Shown: piece after piece, positions 22,180-32,178 of the stretch
Layout: each line of letters starts with the position of its first letter
Position numbering within the stretch: the first letter of the stretch is position 1
Assembly (NCBI RefSeq): GCF_001650635.1
Contig: NZ_LWQU01000124.1
Span: 1 to 52,974, forward strand
DNA from: Magnetospirillum moscoviense
Lineage (GTDB): Bacteria; Pseudomonadota; Alphaproteobacteria; Rhodospirillales; Magnetospirillaceae
Length of the DNA stretch: 52,974 nt
Direction: 5' to 3'
Made by a program: the position numbers and the translations under genes
Notes under the pieces: model-generated
Told to the model about the DNA's origin: nothing
Database searches by the model: none
What the model saw: the letters and a program-made list of their open reading frames with translations, nothing else

Positions 22180-22860
22180 TTACCCCACGATGCGGTAGAC
22201 CACCACCTCGCGTGAGGTCTTGTCTTCCAACTCCAGGCTGGTCTGGACGTTCCTGCGATCGACCTCGAGAAGGCCCATCTTGGGCAGATAGGCCCGGCCG
22301 GGATCGGCCATCAGCACCATGGCACCCTCGGCGGCCAGCTTTCGAAGCCACGGCCAGATATGCTCGGTCATCGGCCTTTCGTAGCAGACGTCGCCGGCCA
22401 CCACCACGTCCCAGCGATTGGCCTGGCCGACCAGATCGTCCAGCACCACCGCCACCTCGACGCCGTTCAGGCGGGCGTTGTTCATGATGGCCGCCCCGGC
22501 CAGGGCATCGATTTCGGCCGCTTCGACCTGGGCCGCGCCGTTGATGGCGGCTGCCACCGCCGACACCCCGCAGCCGGCGGCGAAATCCAGCACCCGCTTG
22601 CCCCGCACCAACTCGGGGTGGTCCAGCACATAGCGGGTCAGGGCCTGGCCGCCGGCCCAGCAGAACGCCCAATAGGGGGGCGGCACGTTCATGCCGTCCA
22701 GCGCGTCCTCGGTGGCCTGCCACAAGGGCGTGATCTCGGTGGCCAGGTGCAGTTTGATTTCCGGGCAGGCCGGCGGGCTGGCCACCCCTGTCACCTCGCG
22801 GATGAAGGCGGCCGGATCGGACGCCATCAAGGCCCGGCAATGGTCGATGTCCAGGCTCAT
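22180..22860 (-). CDS. Protein lysine methyltransferase, ETF-beta (ETFBKMT/METTL20) type
   Basis: The protein has 226 residues and a class I SAM-binding motif VLDFAAGCGVSAVAAA. The blocks PPPYWAFCWAGGQALTRYVL, AEIDALAGAAIMNNARLN, VVAGDVCYE and MVLMADPGRAYLP match the ETF-beta lysine methyltransferase family (human ETFBKMT; an Agrobacterium homologue is characterised). These trimethylate or dimethylate lysines of the electron-transfer flavoprotein beta subunit near its dehydrogenase contact. The start at 22860 overlaps the ubiA stop by four bases (ATGA). Assignment rests on motif likeness, so a related small-protein methyltransferase is possible. Confidence 0.78.
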   Translation of the reverse strand: MSLDIDHCRALMASDPAAFIREVTGVASPPACPEIKLHLATEITPLWQATEDALDGMNVPPPYWAFCWAGGQALTRYVLDHPELVRGKRVLDFAAGCGVSAVAAAINGAAQVEAAEIDALAGAAIMNNARLNGVEVAVVLDDLVGQANRWDVVVAGDVCYERPMTEHIWPWLRKLAAEGAMVLMADPGRAYLPKMGLLEVDRRNVQTSLELEDKTSREVVVYRIVG

Positions 22861-23771
22861 GCCAATTTGCCCCCGATGATCGCCGCCAGCAGCGCCCAGC
22901 CGAAGAAGCGGTTGGACTTGAACTTGTCCAGGCAGTCGGCGCCGTCGTCGATATCGACGGTCCGGACCTGCCAAGCCAGTTGCAGCCCGGCCAGGGCCAA
23001 TCCCGGCCAGAAGGCCCAGGACAGCCCGGCCAGCCAGCCGGCAACGCCGACCAGGGCCAGGGTGCCGCCATAGAAGCCGACCAGCCAGGCGGGCGTGGAA
23101 TCGCCCAGGCGCAAGGCCGTCGACTTGATGCCGACCATGATGTCGTCTTCCTTGTCCTGGTGGGCGTAGATGGTGTCGTAGCCCAGGGTCCACAGGATGC
23201 CGGCGGCGTAGAGGACCAAGGCGGGCAGGCCGATCTCGCCGGTGACCGCCGCCCAGCCCAGCAGCGCCCCCCAATTGAAGGTCAGGCCCAGCCAGGCCTG
23301 CGGCCACCAGGTGATGCGCTTCATCAGCGGATAGGGAAACACCAACAGCAGCGAGGCGGCGCCGACCATCACGGCGAAGGGCGGCAATTGCAGCAAGATG
23401 GCCAGGCCGACCAGCAATTGCAGCGCCAGGAAGGCCAATGCCTGGGGCACGCTGACCGCACCCGAGGGGATCGGGCGGCCTTGGGTGCGGGCGACCAGGG
23501 CGTCGAACTTGTGGTCGGCGATGTCGTTGACGGTGCAGCCGGCGCCCCGCATCACCACGGCGCCGACGGCGAACAGGATGAACAGGCGGATGTCCGGCCA
23601 GCCCTCGGCGGCCAGCGCGCTGCTCCACCAGCAGGGAAACAGCAACAGCCAGGTGCCGATCGGGCGGTCAAGCCGCATCAGCCGCAAATAGGGCCGGGCC
23701 GGGGCGGGAATCCAGCGGTCGATCCAGTTGCCGACCGGGATGTCGCCATTCAGGGAGACGGGGGCATTCAT
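22857..23771 (-). CDS. ubiA: 4-hydroxybenzoate polyprenyltransferase
   Basis: The protein has 304 residues with about eight to nine membrane segments. The two aspartate-rich prenyl-diphosphate motifs are present: NDIADHKFD and DKEDD (in YAHQDKEDDIMVG). It attaches the polyprenyl tail to 4-hydroxybenzoate in ubiquinone synthesis, in the inner membrane. The ATG at 23771 gives MNAPVSLNG; an upstream TTG at 23783 is less likely. It is 21 bases after the EAL gene and overlaps the next methyltransferase gene. Confidence 0.96.
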   Translation of the reverse strand: MNAPVSLNGDIPVGNWIDRWIPAPARPYLRLMRLDRPIGTWLLLFPCWWSSALAAEGWPDIRLFILFAVGAVVMRGAGCTVNDIADHKFDALVARTQGRPIPSGAVSVPQALAFLALQLLVGLAILLQLPPFAVMVGAASLLLVFPYPLMKRITWWPQAWLGLTFNWGALLGWAAVTGEIGLPALVLYAAGILWTLGYDTIYAHQDKEDDIMVGIKSTALRLGDSTPAWLVGFYGGTLALVGVAGWLAGLSWAFWPGLALAGLQLAWQVRTVDIDDGADCLDKFKSNRFFGWALLAAIIGGKLA

Positions 23772-23792
23772 GGCGCCAAGCAATAGCCGAAA

Positions 23793-25529
23793 TCAGGCGG
23801 CGCCGCCATTGGTCTTGGCGGGGTCCTTCTTCGGCGGTGGCGGTGGGCGGTAGACCAGCAAGCCGTTGTGCCAGACCAGATTGTTGATGGCCCAGCCCTT
23901 GGTGGGGGCGGCATCGTCGTGGGCCGGCTGCATCGGTTTCGAGAACATGTAGCCCTGGCCGAAACGGACCTTCAACAGGCGCAGCAGCGCCACCGTCTTG
24001 GGGGTTTCGACATATTCGGCGATGGTGCCGACCTTCAATTCGCCGCACAAGGCGGCGATCGAGCGCAGGAACGGCATTGCCGCACTTTCGTCGGTGATGT
24101 CCTTGATATAGCTGCCGTCGATCTTGACGTGATCGACCTGCAAGGCGCGCAGGTAATGGAAGGCGGCCGAGCCGGCGCCGAAATCGTCGAGACAGACCGG
24201 AAAGCCCTGTCGGCGCAGGGTCTGCAGCACGCCATTGACCGACGGCAGATCATCGACCTCGGCCGATTCGGTCAGCTCGAACAGCAGCCTGCCCCTAAGG
24301 TCGGCGCACGAGGCGACCACGTCCAGCAGGCGCCGGGCGGTGGGCGCATGGGACAGCGAGCGGCCCGACAGGTTGACGGCGAAGCGCAGCGCGTCGTGGC
24401 GGCCCTGCGGCGAGCGCATGAAATTGATGGCCCGATTCAGGATGGCCATGTCCAGCGTGCCGACGATGCCGACATTCTCGGCGAAGGTCACCGTTTCGAA
24501 CGGCGAGGCCTGACCGGGAAAACGGACCAGGCATTCGAAATGGTGCACCACGTCGGTCCACAGATCGATGATCGGCTGGAACACCAATTCGAAGCGGCCG
24601 TGGTCGATGGTTTCCTTGATCTGGCGGATCTGGCTGACGGTGTCGGACAGGCTGGTGCGGACGTCGCGGGCCATGCTGTCCAGACTGATGCTTTCGCCCT
24701 GGGCGAAACGGTTCAGCGAATAGAGCAGGGCGTTGGTGGCTTCCTCCGACGAGATGCCGGCGGCGTCCAGAGCCAGGGTCATGGCCTGGATCGGCTGGAC
24801 CTTGTCGTCGGGCAGGAAAGCCTTGACCAGATCGGTGACGGCATTCTCGATGGCGCCGGCGCTGACCAGCGGCGAATGGATGATGCCGAAGCGTCCTTCG
24901 CCCAACTCGGCCGCCGCGTCGCCGCCGACCGAGGCCGCCTTCAGCCTTTCGCCCAACTCAGCGACGAATTCGTCGGCCTTGACGGTGCCGACGGCGGCTC
25001 GCACCTGCTCGACATGCGGCACTTCGACCATGGTCAGCTGATAGGACTGGTCGGGGTCGCCGCCCATGCTGCCTTCGTCCATCATCCGCCGCGCCAGCGC
25101 CGAGAAATCCTCGCGCCCCAGCAGCCGGCTGACCGGATTGCGGTTCTCGTCGGGGACTTCCAGCGCGGCGGCATGGGTCAGGGCGATCAGACGGGCGCCG
25201 GGCTGGTCGGGATGACGATAGCCGGCCAGCGCCACCGGCTTGGGCGGACGGTTCTGGTCGCCGGGCGTGTGCAGCAGCAGATGGCGGACCCGCTCGCCCT
25301 CGTCCATGCGGACCAGGGCGCGATCGACGCGTTCGTTGTCCTGGGGGATGAACAGGTTGACCAATTGCAGGTCGGTCAACGCCCGCGCCGGCTTGCTGGT
25401 CAGTGCCATGGCAGCGCCGACGGCGAAGGTGATGCGCCCGTATTCGTCGACTTCGAGCAGCAGATCGGCAGCTGCGAAAGCGAAGGCTACGTAAATCTCG
25501 CGCGAGCGGGCCAGATCGCCAGCCGCCAT
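23793..25529 (-). CDS. PAS/degenerate GGDEF/EAL domain protein
   Basis: The protein has 578 residues, starting at the ATG at 25529 with GGGAG upstream (a GTG at 25535 is worse placed). The first 130 residues look PAS-like. The middle part has only a trace of a GGDEF domain (LGEGRFGIIH in place of GGDEF). From about residue 310 there is an EAL phosphodiesterase domain: ECLVRF replaces EAL(L)R, followed by FAVNLSGRS, LLFELTES, CLDDFGAGSA, VKIDGSYI, GTIAEYVET and GQGYMFSKPM. The Asn, Glu, Asp-Asp, Lys and Glu positions are kept, so hydrolysis of cyclic di-GMP is possible. It ends in a proline- and lysine-rich tail. Confidence 0.9.
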   Translation of the reverse strand: MAAGDLARSREIYVAFAFAAADLLLEVDEYGRITFAVGAAMALTSKPARALTDLQLVNLFIPQDNERVDRALVRMDEGERVRHLLLHTPGDQNRPPKPVALAGYRHPDQPGARLIALTHAAALEVPDENRNPVSRLLGREDFSALARRMMDEGSMGGDPDQSYQLTMVEVPHVEQVRAAVGTVKADEFVAELGERLKAASVGGDAAAELGEGRFGIIHSPLVSAGAIENAVTDLVKAFLPDDKVQPIQAMTLALDAAGISSEEATNALLYSLNRFAQGESISLDSMARDVRTSLSDTVSQIRQIKETIDHGRFELVFQPIIDLWTDVVHHFECLVRFPGQASPFETVTFAENVGIVGTLDMAILNRAINFMRSPQGRHDALRFAVNLSGRSLSHAPTARRLLDVVASCADLRGRLLFELTESAEVDDLPSVNGVLQTLRRQGFPVCLDDFGAGSAAFHYLRALQVDHVKIDGSYIKDITDESAAMPFLRSIAALCGELKVGTIAEYVETPKTVALLRLLKVRFGQGYMFSKPMQPAHDDAAPTKGWAINNLVWHNGLLVYRPPPPPKKDPAKTNGGAA

Positions 25530-25599
25530 GGCCACTCCCTACTGAAATCACAATAAATTATGGCATGATACAAAAGGCTAGGCCAGCGGCGACTTCTCG

Positions 25600-26433
25600 C
25601 TACCACCGGGTCAATTCCGCCAGGAATTCCATCACCGCGTCGGCGCCACCCTTGTCCCAGATGTCGTTATGCCCGGTCTCGGGCAGGAACAGGCCGTGCT
25701 TTTCGCGAGCCGACTGCGCCCGGCCCAGGATTTCCTTGCCCATGCTCGCCGGCACCAGATCGTCCAGCTCGCCATGCAGCAGCAGTAAGGGCGCGGTGAC
25801 GGCACCGATCTGCACGCGGTTGTCGAAGCGATCGGCCATCAGCAGCCGGGCCAGGCCGGGCAGCAGATAGGACGGCGCCAGGTCGGGCAGGCAGGTGAAG
25901 GGGGCTTCCAGGATCACGCCGGCCAAGTCCTCGAGCTCACCGGCCAGGCGGGTGACGATGCCGGTGCCCAGGGATTCGCCGTACAAGACGATGCGGCTTT
26001 GCGGGATGCCCTTGCCGATCAGCCAGTGCAGGGCGGCCCGGCCGTCCATGACCAGCCCGGCCTCGGTGGGATTGCCGGGATTGCCGCCAAAGCCGCGATA
26101 GCCGGCCAACAAAACGCCATGGCCGGCATCCAGCAGGCGCCGCGCCTTGGCGGCGCGGTCGGCGATGGTGCCCGAATTGCCGTGATAGAAGACGATGGTG
26201 ACGCGGTCGGGCTTGGTGGGCGGCGCGTACCAGCCGGTGACCAGCCAGCCATCGGCCGACGAAACCTGCAGCGACACCATTTCGGGCAGGCCGACCGCGG
26301 CCGGCTCGGGCCGGGTGCGGCCGGGATGATAGATCATCGAGCGCTGAAACAAGGCGGTGGCGGCGACCAGCACGAGGTAACCCGCGACCAGCGCCACCAG
26401 GATTTCGACGATCACCCACGGCGTCCTTTTCAT
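25600..26433 (-). CDS. Membrane-anchored alpha/beta hydrolase (ABHD13/BEM46-like)
   Basis: The protein has 277 residues. A hydrophobic N-terminal segment (about 8-30) acts as signal anchor. VFYHGNSGT carries the oxyanion-hole His-Gly, YGESLGTG is the nucleophile elbow (Ser), LHGELDDLVP holds the acid and ETGHND the histidine. The family includes serine hydrolases of unclear substrate. It follows the acs terminator and precedes the EAL gene by 70 bases, in an AT-rich gap (25530-25599) that could hold a promoter for the genes below. Confidence 0.9.
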   Translation of the reverse strand: MKRTPWVIVEILVALVAGYLVLVAATALFQRSMIYHPGRTRPEPAAVGLPEMVSLQVSSADGWLVTGWYAPPTKPDRVTIVFYHGNSGTIADRAAKARRLLDAGHGVLLAGYRGFGGNPGNPTEAGLVMDGRAALHWLIGKGIPQSRIVLYGESLGTGIVTRLAGELEDLAGVILEAPFTCLPDLAPSYLLPGLARLLMADRFDNRVQIGAVTAPLLLLHGELDDLVPASMGKEILGRAQSAREKHGLFLPETGHNDIWDKGGADAVMEFLAELTRW

Positions 26434-26440
26434 CGGGTCC

Positions 26441-26480
26441 GTTCAAAGAAAAGGGCCCGCCGACGATGCGGCGGGCCCTT
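26441..26480 (-). terminator. Intrinsic terminator after acs
   Basis: A perfect 12-base stem (26451-26462 with 26469-26480) encloses a six-base loop. On the minus strand it is followed by TTCTTT, giving a U-rich tail. It starts 20 bases after the acs stop and ends transcription before the alpha/beta hydrolase. Confidence 0.9.
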
Positions 26481-26499
26481 CCCAGTCATCGGAACCGTT

Positions 26500-28437
<1,938 letters not shown>

Positions 28438-28519
28438 GTCGGTTTGTCTCCACTCGATTATGGTTTTGCCCGTAGGAAGGGGGAGGCGGGCTTTGTTGTT
28501 AACCCCGGTGCAGGCGGGG

Positions 28520-28548
28520 ATTATGGTCAAGTTGTTGGAATGACTCAA
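28520..28548 (-). promoter_or_regulatory. Probable acs promoter
   Basis: On the minus strand TTGAGT (28548-28543), a 17-base spacer and CATAAT (28525-28520) would start a leader of about 75 bases. About 30 bases upstream of the -35 box, a near-palindrome (28579-28594, TTGTGC and GCGCAA arms around TGCA) might be an activator site; that is a guess. Confidence 0.6.
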
Positions 28549-28621
28549 CCCCCTGGACGCAACAAACGACAGATTCCCTTGTGCTGCAGCGCAACATTGT
28601 AACGCTGTTGTCAGCGGATGG

Positions 28622-28951
28622 TCACTCTGGGGCGACCACCATTCCATCCTCGATGGAAACCGGCACGGCGACCAGCGAGCGGCCCTTGCAGGGGCCCAGA
28701 CGGCACAGCCCGGTGGCCGGGTCGAAGCGGGCGCCGTGCAGCGAGCATAGAATCTCGGTCTTGGACAAATCGAGGAAGTGGTCGGGTTCCATTTCCAGCG
28801 GCGCGCCGACATGGGGGCAGCGATCGACGAAGGCGGTGACGGATGGGCCCTGGCGGACCACGAACACCGCCTCGACCTGGCCGTTGATGGTCAGGCGGAA
28901 CGGCCCCTTGGCGCCCTTCTTCGGCAGGTCGGCCAGGGCGCACAGGATCAC
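28622..28951 (-). CDS. Rieske 2Fe-2S ferredoxin-type protein
   Basis: The protein has 109 residues. The cluster ligands are Cys45 and His47 (CPHVGAPLE) and Cys69 and His72 ([10 protein letters not shown]), followed by a CRLGPCKG segment. It is probably an electron carrier or an oxygenase-type ferredoxin, soluble. The start is the GTG at 28951, which overlaps the stop of the EVE-domain gene by four bases (GTGA); an upstream in-frame ATG at 28987 would overlap that gene further. The partner enzyme is not obvious nearby. Confidence 0.88.
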   Translation of the reverse strand: MILCALADLPKKGAKGPFRLTINGQVEAVFVVRQGPSVTAFVDRCPHVGAPLEMEPDHFLDLSKTEILCSLHGARFDPATGLCRLGPCKGRSLVAVPVSIEDGMVVAPE

Positions 28952-29361
28952 GGACCCACGCCCCCCAACCCGCACAGGATGTCCCATGATTGGTCGTCGA
29001 TGGGCATGACGCTCAGGCGCGATTGCTTGATCAGGGCCAGGTCGGCCAGGCGGGGGTCGGCCTTGATGGCGGCCAGGGTCACCGGGTGGGGGACCGGCCG
29101 CACCGCCTTGAGGTCCGGGCACACCCAGCGCGGGTCTTCGGCGGTGGGGTCGGGATAGGCCTCGCGCGCCACCTCGACGATGCCGACGATGCGCTTCTCA
29201 TCGACCGAGTGATAGAAGAACGCCAGGTCGCCGACCTTCATCGCCTTCAGGAAATTGCTGGCTTGGTAATTGCGCACGCCGGTCCAGGCGGTGACACCGT
29301 CCCGCACCTGATCGTCCCACGACCAGGCGCCGGGTTCGGACTTGACCAGCCAGCGGGCCAT
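28948..29361 (-). CDS. EVE domain protein
   Basis: The protein has 137 residues, a single EVE (PUA-like) domain: ARWLVKSEPGAWSWDDQV, then WTGVRNYQASNFLKAMKVGD and FFYHSVDEKRIVGIVEV. EVE/ASCH-type domains bind modified nucleotides in RNA or DNA through a pocket, but the target here is unknown. The ATG overlaps the stop of the YciI gene by one base, and the stop overlaps the Rieske start, so the three are coupled. Confidence 0.92.
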   Translation of the reverse strand: MARWLVKSEPGAWSWDDQVRDGVTAWTGVRNYQASNFLKAMKVGDLAFFYHSVDEKRIVGIVEVAREAYPDPTAEDPRWVCPDLKAVRPVPHPVTLAAIKADPRLADLALIKQSRLSVMPIDDQSWDILCGLGGVGP

Positions 29362-29636
29362 CAGGGCAGGACCTTCTTGTAGGGCAGAACGGTGACCGTC
29401 TCGAACAGGCCGGCCTTGGCATAGGGGTCGCCGGCCAGGAAAGTGTCCAACTCGGCGCGGCTGGCGAAATCGAGCACCAGCACCGAACCGACCATGCCGG
29501 TGCGGTCCTCGGTCTGCACCGGGCCGGCCATCACCACCTTGTCCGGATGGGCCTTCAGGTATTCCAGGTGGTTGGCGCGGTTGTCCTGGCGCAGCTGCAG
29601 GGCGCCGGGCTTGTCTTGGCAATGAACGACATACAT
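29361..29636 (-). CDS. YciI family protein
   Basis: The protein has 91 residues, a complete YciI domain (MYVVHCQDKPGAL, then HLEYLKAHPDKVVMAGP with the His-Asp pair of the fold, and DPYAKAGLFETVTVLPYKK). The ferredoxin-like dimeric fold is sometimes linked to dehalogenase-like chemistry, but function is usually unknown. AAGGAGAG precedes the ATG at 29636. It lies 17 bases after gpsA, and the run gpsA-yciI-EVE is common in alphaproteobacteria. Confidence 0.92.
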   Translation of the reverse strand: MYVVHCQDKPGALQLRQDNRANHLEYLKAHPDKVVMAGPVQTEDRTGMVGSVLVLDFASRAELDTFLAGDPYAKAGLFETVTVLPYKKVLP

Positions 29637-29653
29637 GGGGGCTCTCCTTGGTT

Positions 29654-30646
29654 TTATCGGGTCTCGGCCCGAAACGGCCGGTTCAGCAGGGCGGCGATGG
29701 CCTGGTCCAGGTCCTGGCCGCGATTGATCACCGAATCGACGCCGGCGCAGATCGGCATCTCGATGCCCAGGCGGCCGGCCAGGTCGACCACCGCGCCGGC
29801 ACTCCACACCCCTTCGGTCACCGCCCGGCGGCTGGCCAGGATATCGGCCAGCGAGCGGCCCTCGCCCAGGGCGAAGCCCAGCGAGTAATTGCGCGACTGG
29901 GTCGATGACGCGGTCAAGATCAGGTCGCCCAGGCCGGACAGGCCCATCAGGGTCTCGGGCCGGCCGCCCTTGGCCACCGCCAGCCGGGTCAGCTCGGCCA
30001 GGCCGCGGGTGATCAGGGCAGCGCGGGCATTGTCGCCCATGCCGCGCCCCTCGACGATGCCGCAGGCGATGGCCAGCACGTTCTTGACGGCGCCGCCGAT
30101 CTCGGCGCCCACCAGATCGTCGGCCAGATAGGGGCGGAAGGTCGGCGTGCCGACCGCCTCCACCAGACGTTTGCCCAACACTTGGTCGGCGCAGGCCAGG
30201 GTTACCGCCGTCGGCAGGCCGCGCGCCACCTCGATGGCGAAGGTCGGACCCGACAGCACGGCGATGGCGGCGGTGGGCAGTTCGGCCTCGACCACCTCGG
30301 TCATCATCGCCAGCGTGCCCTGCTCGATGCCCTTGGCGCAGATCACCGCCGGGGTGCCGGGGCGCCACAGCGGCGCCAGGGCGCGCGCGGTGGCGCGCAG
30401 GTGCTGGGCCGGGGTGACCAGCAGCACCACCCCTTGGGCGGCGATCTCGGCCAGGTCGATGGTGGCGCGGATGCCGCATTCCAGCGCGATGCCGGGCAGA
30501 TAGGTGGCGTTGGTGCGGGTGGCGTTGATGCCGGCCACGACTTCCGCCTCGTGCGCCCACAGCACGACGTTGCGCCCGGCCCGGCGGATGGTGGCCGCCA
30601 AAGCCGTTCCCCACGCGCCCGCGCCGACGATGCCGATGCTGTCCAT
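29654..30646 (-). CDS. gpsA: Glycerol-3-phosphate dehydrogenase (NAD(P)+)
   Basis: The protein has 330 residues. The nucleotide-binding motif GAGAWGTALA (8-17) is at the N-terminus. GAEIGGAVKNVLAIACGI carries the catalytic Lys, and SGLGDLILT and the substrate motif around RGLAELTRL follow. It reduces dihydroxyacetone phosphate to glycerol-3-phosphate for phospholipid synthesis. GGAGGAACAGC precedes the ATG. It is divergent from the slipin gene. Confidence 0.96.
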   Translation of the reverse strand: MDSIGIVGAGAWGTALAATIRRAGRNVVLWAHEAEVVAGINATRTNATYLPGIALECGIRATIDLAEIAAQGVVLLVTPAQHLRATARALAPLWRPGTPAVICAKGIEQGTLAMMTEVVEAELPTAAIAVLSGPTFAIEVARGLPTAVTLACADQVLGKRLVEAVGTPTFRPYLADDLVGAEIGGAVKNVLAIACGIVEGRGMGDNARAALITRGLAELTRLAVAKGGRPETLMGLSGLGDLILTASSTQSRNYSLGFALGEGRSLADILASRRAVTEGVWSAGAVVDLAGRLGIEMPICAGVDSVINRGQDLDQAIAALLNRPFRAETR

Positions 30647-30725
30647 GCTGTTCCTCCGTGATCCCTGCCTGGGTTATGCCCCGAGCCGGTCCGGCGGGCA
30701 ACACTTGCGGCGACAAAAGTTCGGA

Positions 30726-30748
30726 CTTATCCCTATACTCGCGATAAG
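30726..30748 (+). promoter_or_regulatory. Possible slipin promoter with inverted repeat
   Basis: TATACT (30734-30739) makes a good -10 box about 30 bases before the slipin ATG, but no convincing -35 box lies at the right distance. The box is framed by CTTATC (30726-30731) and GATAAG (30743-30748), a perfect six-base inverted repeat that might be an operator. Confidence 0.35.
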
Positions 30749-30769
30749 CGCGATCATCGGGGGGAAATC

Positions 30770-31735
30770 ATGTCCGGTTTGGCACTCTTCACCGCGGCCG
30801 TGGTGGTCCTGGCGGTCGTTCTGGTGGTCCTGGGGGTCAAGGTGGTGCCGCAGGGCTTCGAATTCACCGTCGAGCGATTCGGGCGCTACACCCGCACCCT
30901 GTCGCCGGGCCTGCATCTGATCATCCCGTTGATCGACCGCATCGGTCGCCAGTTGAACGTCATGGAACAGGTGGTCGACGTCCCCAGCCAGGAAATCATC
31001 ACCCGCGACAACGCCATGGTCACCGTCGATGGGGTGGTGTTCTTCCAGGTGCTCGACACCGCCCGCGCCGCCTATGAGGTGTCCAACCTGCAGGTGGCGA
31101 TCTTGAACCTGATCATGACCAACATCCGCACGGTGATGGGCGGCATGGACCTGGACGAATTGCTGTCGCAGCGCGACCGCATCAGCGCCCAGCTCTTGGT
31201 GGTGGTGGACGAGGCGACCCAGCCCTGGGGCATCAAGGTCACCCGCATCGAGATCAAGGACATCGCCCCGCCGCGCGACCTGATCGACGCCATGGCCCGT
31301 CAGATGAAGGCCGAGCGCGACAAGCGCGCCGCCATCCTCGAGGCCGAGGGACTGAAGCAGGCCGAGGTGCTGAAGGCCGAGGGCCAGAAGCAAAGCCAGA
31401 TCCTGGCCGCCGAAGGGCGCCGCGAGGCGGCCTACCGCGATGCCGAGGCCCGCGAGCGAGAGGCCCAGGCCGAGGCCAAGGCGGTGTCCATGGTCTCGGA
31501 AGCCATCAGCGGCGGCCAGGGCATGGCGGTCAATTACTTCGTCGCCCAGCGTTATGTCCAGGCGCTGGAGAAGGTCGCCGCCGCCCCCAACCAGAAGCTG
31601 GTGATGATGCCGCTCGAGGCCTCGGGCGTCATCGGCGCCATCGCCGGCATCGCCGAATTGGCCAAGGACGCCCTGGGCAAGCCGGGGCCGGTGCAGTCCC
31701 TGTCGCGCGGTCCGATCCTGCCGGCCGGGGAATAG
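30770..31735 (+). CDS. SPFH domain protein (slipin/QmcA type)
   Basis: The protein has 321 residues. A membrane segment fills about 5-25, followed by the SPFH domain (VPQGFEFTVERFGRYTRTLS, then PGLHLIIPLIDRI) and a long coiled coil rich in KAEGQKQSQILAAEG repeats (about 180-235). It ends in a Pro-Gly rich tail. Such stomatin-like proteins form large ring assemblies in the inner membrane and help membrane protein quality control. It is followed two bases later by an NfeD-type partner, the usual pairing. Confidence 0.94.
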   Translation: MSGLALFTAAVVVLAVVLVVLGVKVVPQGFEFTVERFGRYTRTLSPGLHLIIPLIDRIGRQLNVMEQVVDVPSQEIITRDNAMVTVDGVVFFQVLDTARAAYEVSNLQVAILNLIMTNIRTVMGGMDLDELLSQRDRISAQLLVVVDEATQPWGIKVTRIEIKDIAPPRDLIDAMARQMKAERDKRAAILEAEGLKQAEVLKAEGQKQSQILAAEGRREAAYRDAEAREREAQAEAKAVSMVSEAISGGQGMAVNYFVAQRYVQALEKVAAAPNQKLVMMPLEASGVIGAIAGIAELAKDALGKPGPVQSLSRGPILPAGE

Positions 31736-31737
31736 CG

Positions 31738-32178
31738 ATGGTCCCGGTCTTCTGGCACTGGCTGATCCTGGGCAGCGCCCTGATCGCCCTCGAGGCGATG
31801 GTGCCGGGCACCTTCCTGCTGTGGCCGGGCATCTCCGCCTTCCTGACCGGCATCCTCGCCTATGTGGCTCCCGGTCTGGGCTGGGAGGTGCACGGGGTGG
31901 TCTTCGCCGTGCTGACGGTGGCGTCGGCGGTCCTGGGGCGGCGGCTGTACGCTCGCCTGCGCCAGCCGGTCTCGGACCAGCCGCTGCTGAACAAGCGGGG
32001 CGAGCAATTGATCGGCAGCCGCCACGTCCTGGATGGCGCCCTGCAGAACGGTCGCGGCCGCATGACCATCGGCGACACCACCTGGAGCGTCGCCGGCCCC
32101 GATCTGCCGGCCGGGACCAAGGTGGTGGTCACCGCCATCGACGGCAATTGCCTGCACGTCACGGCTGCCGACGCATGA
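31738..32178 (+). CDS. NfeD family membrane protein
   Basis: The protein has 146 residues. Two to three hydrophobic segments (about 8-75) are followed by a C-terminal OB-fold (LIGSRHVLDGALQNGRGRMT, then GDTTWSVAGPDLPAGTKVVV). It is a short NfeD without a protease domain, the usual partner of slipins. Its stop overlaps the rsmE start (ATGA). Confidence 0.93.
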   Translation: MVPVFWHWLILGSALIALEAMVPGTFLLWPGISAFLTGILAYVAPGLGWEVHGVVFAVLTVASAVLGRRLYARLRQPVSDQPLLNKRGEQLIGSRHVLDGALQNGRGRMTIGDTTWSVAGPDLPAGTKVVVTAIDGNCLHVTAADA

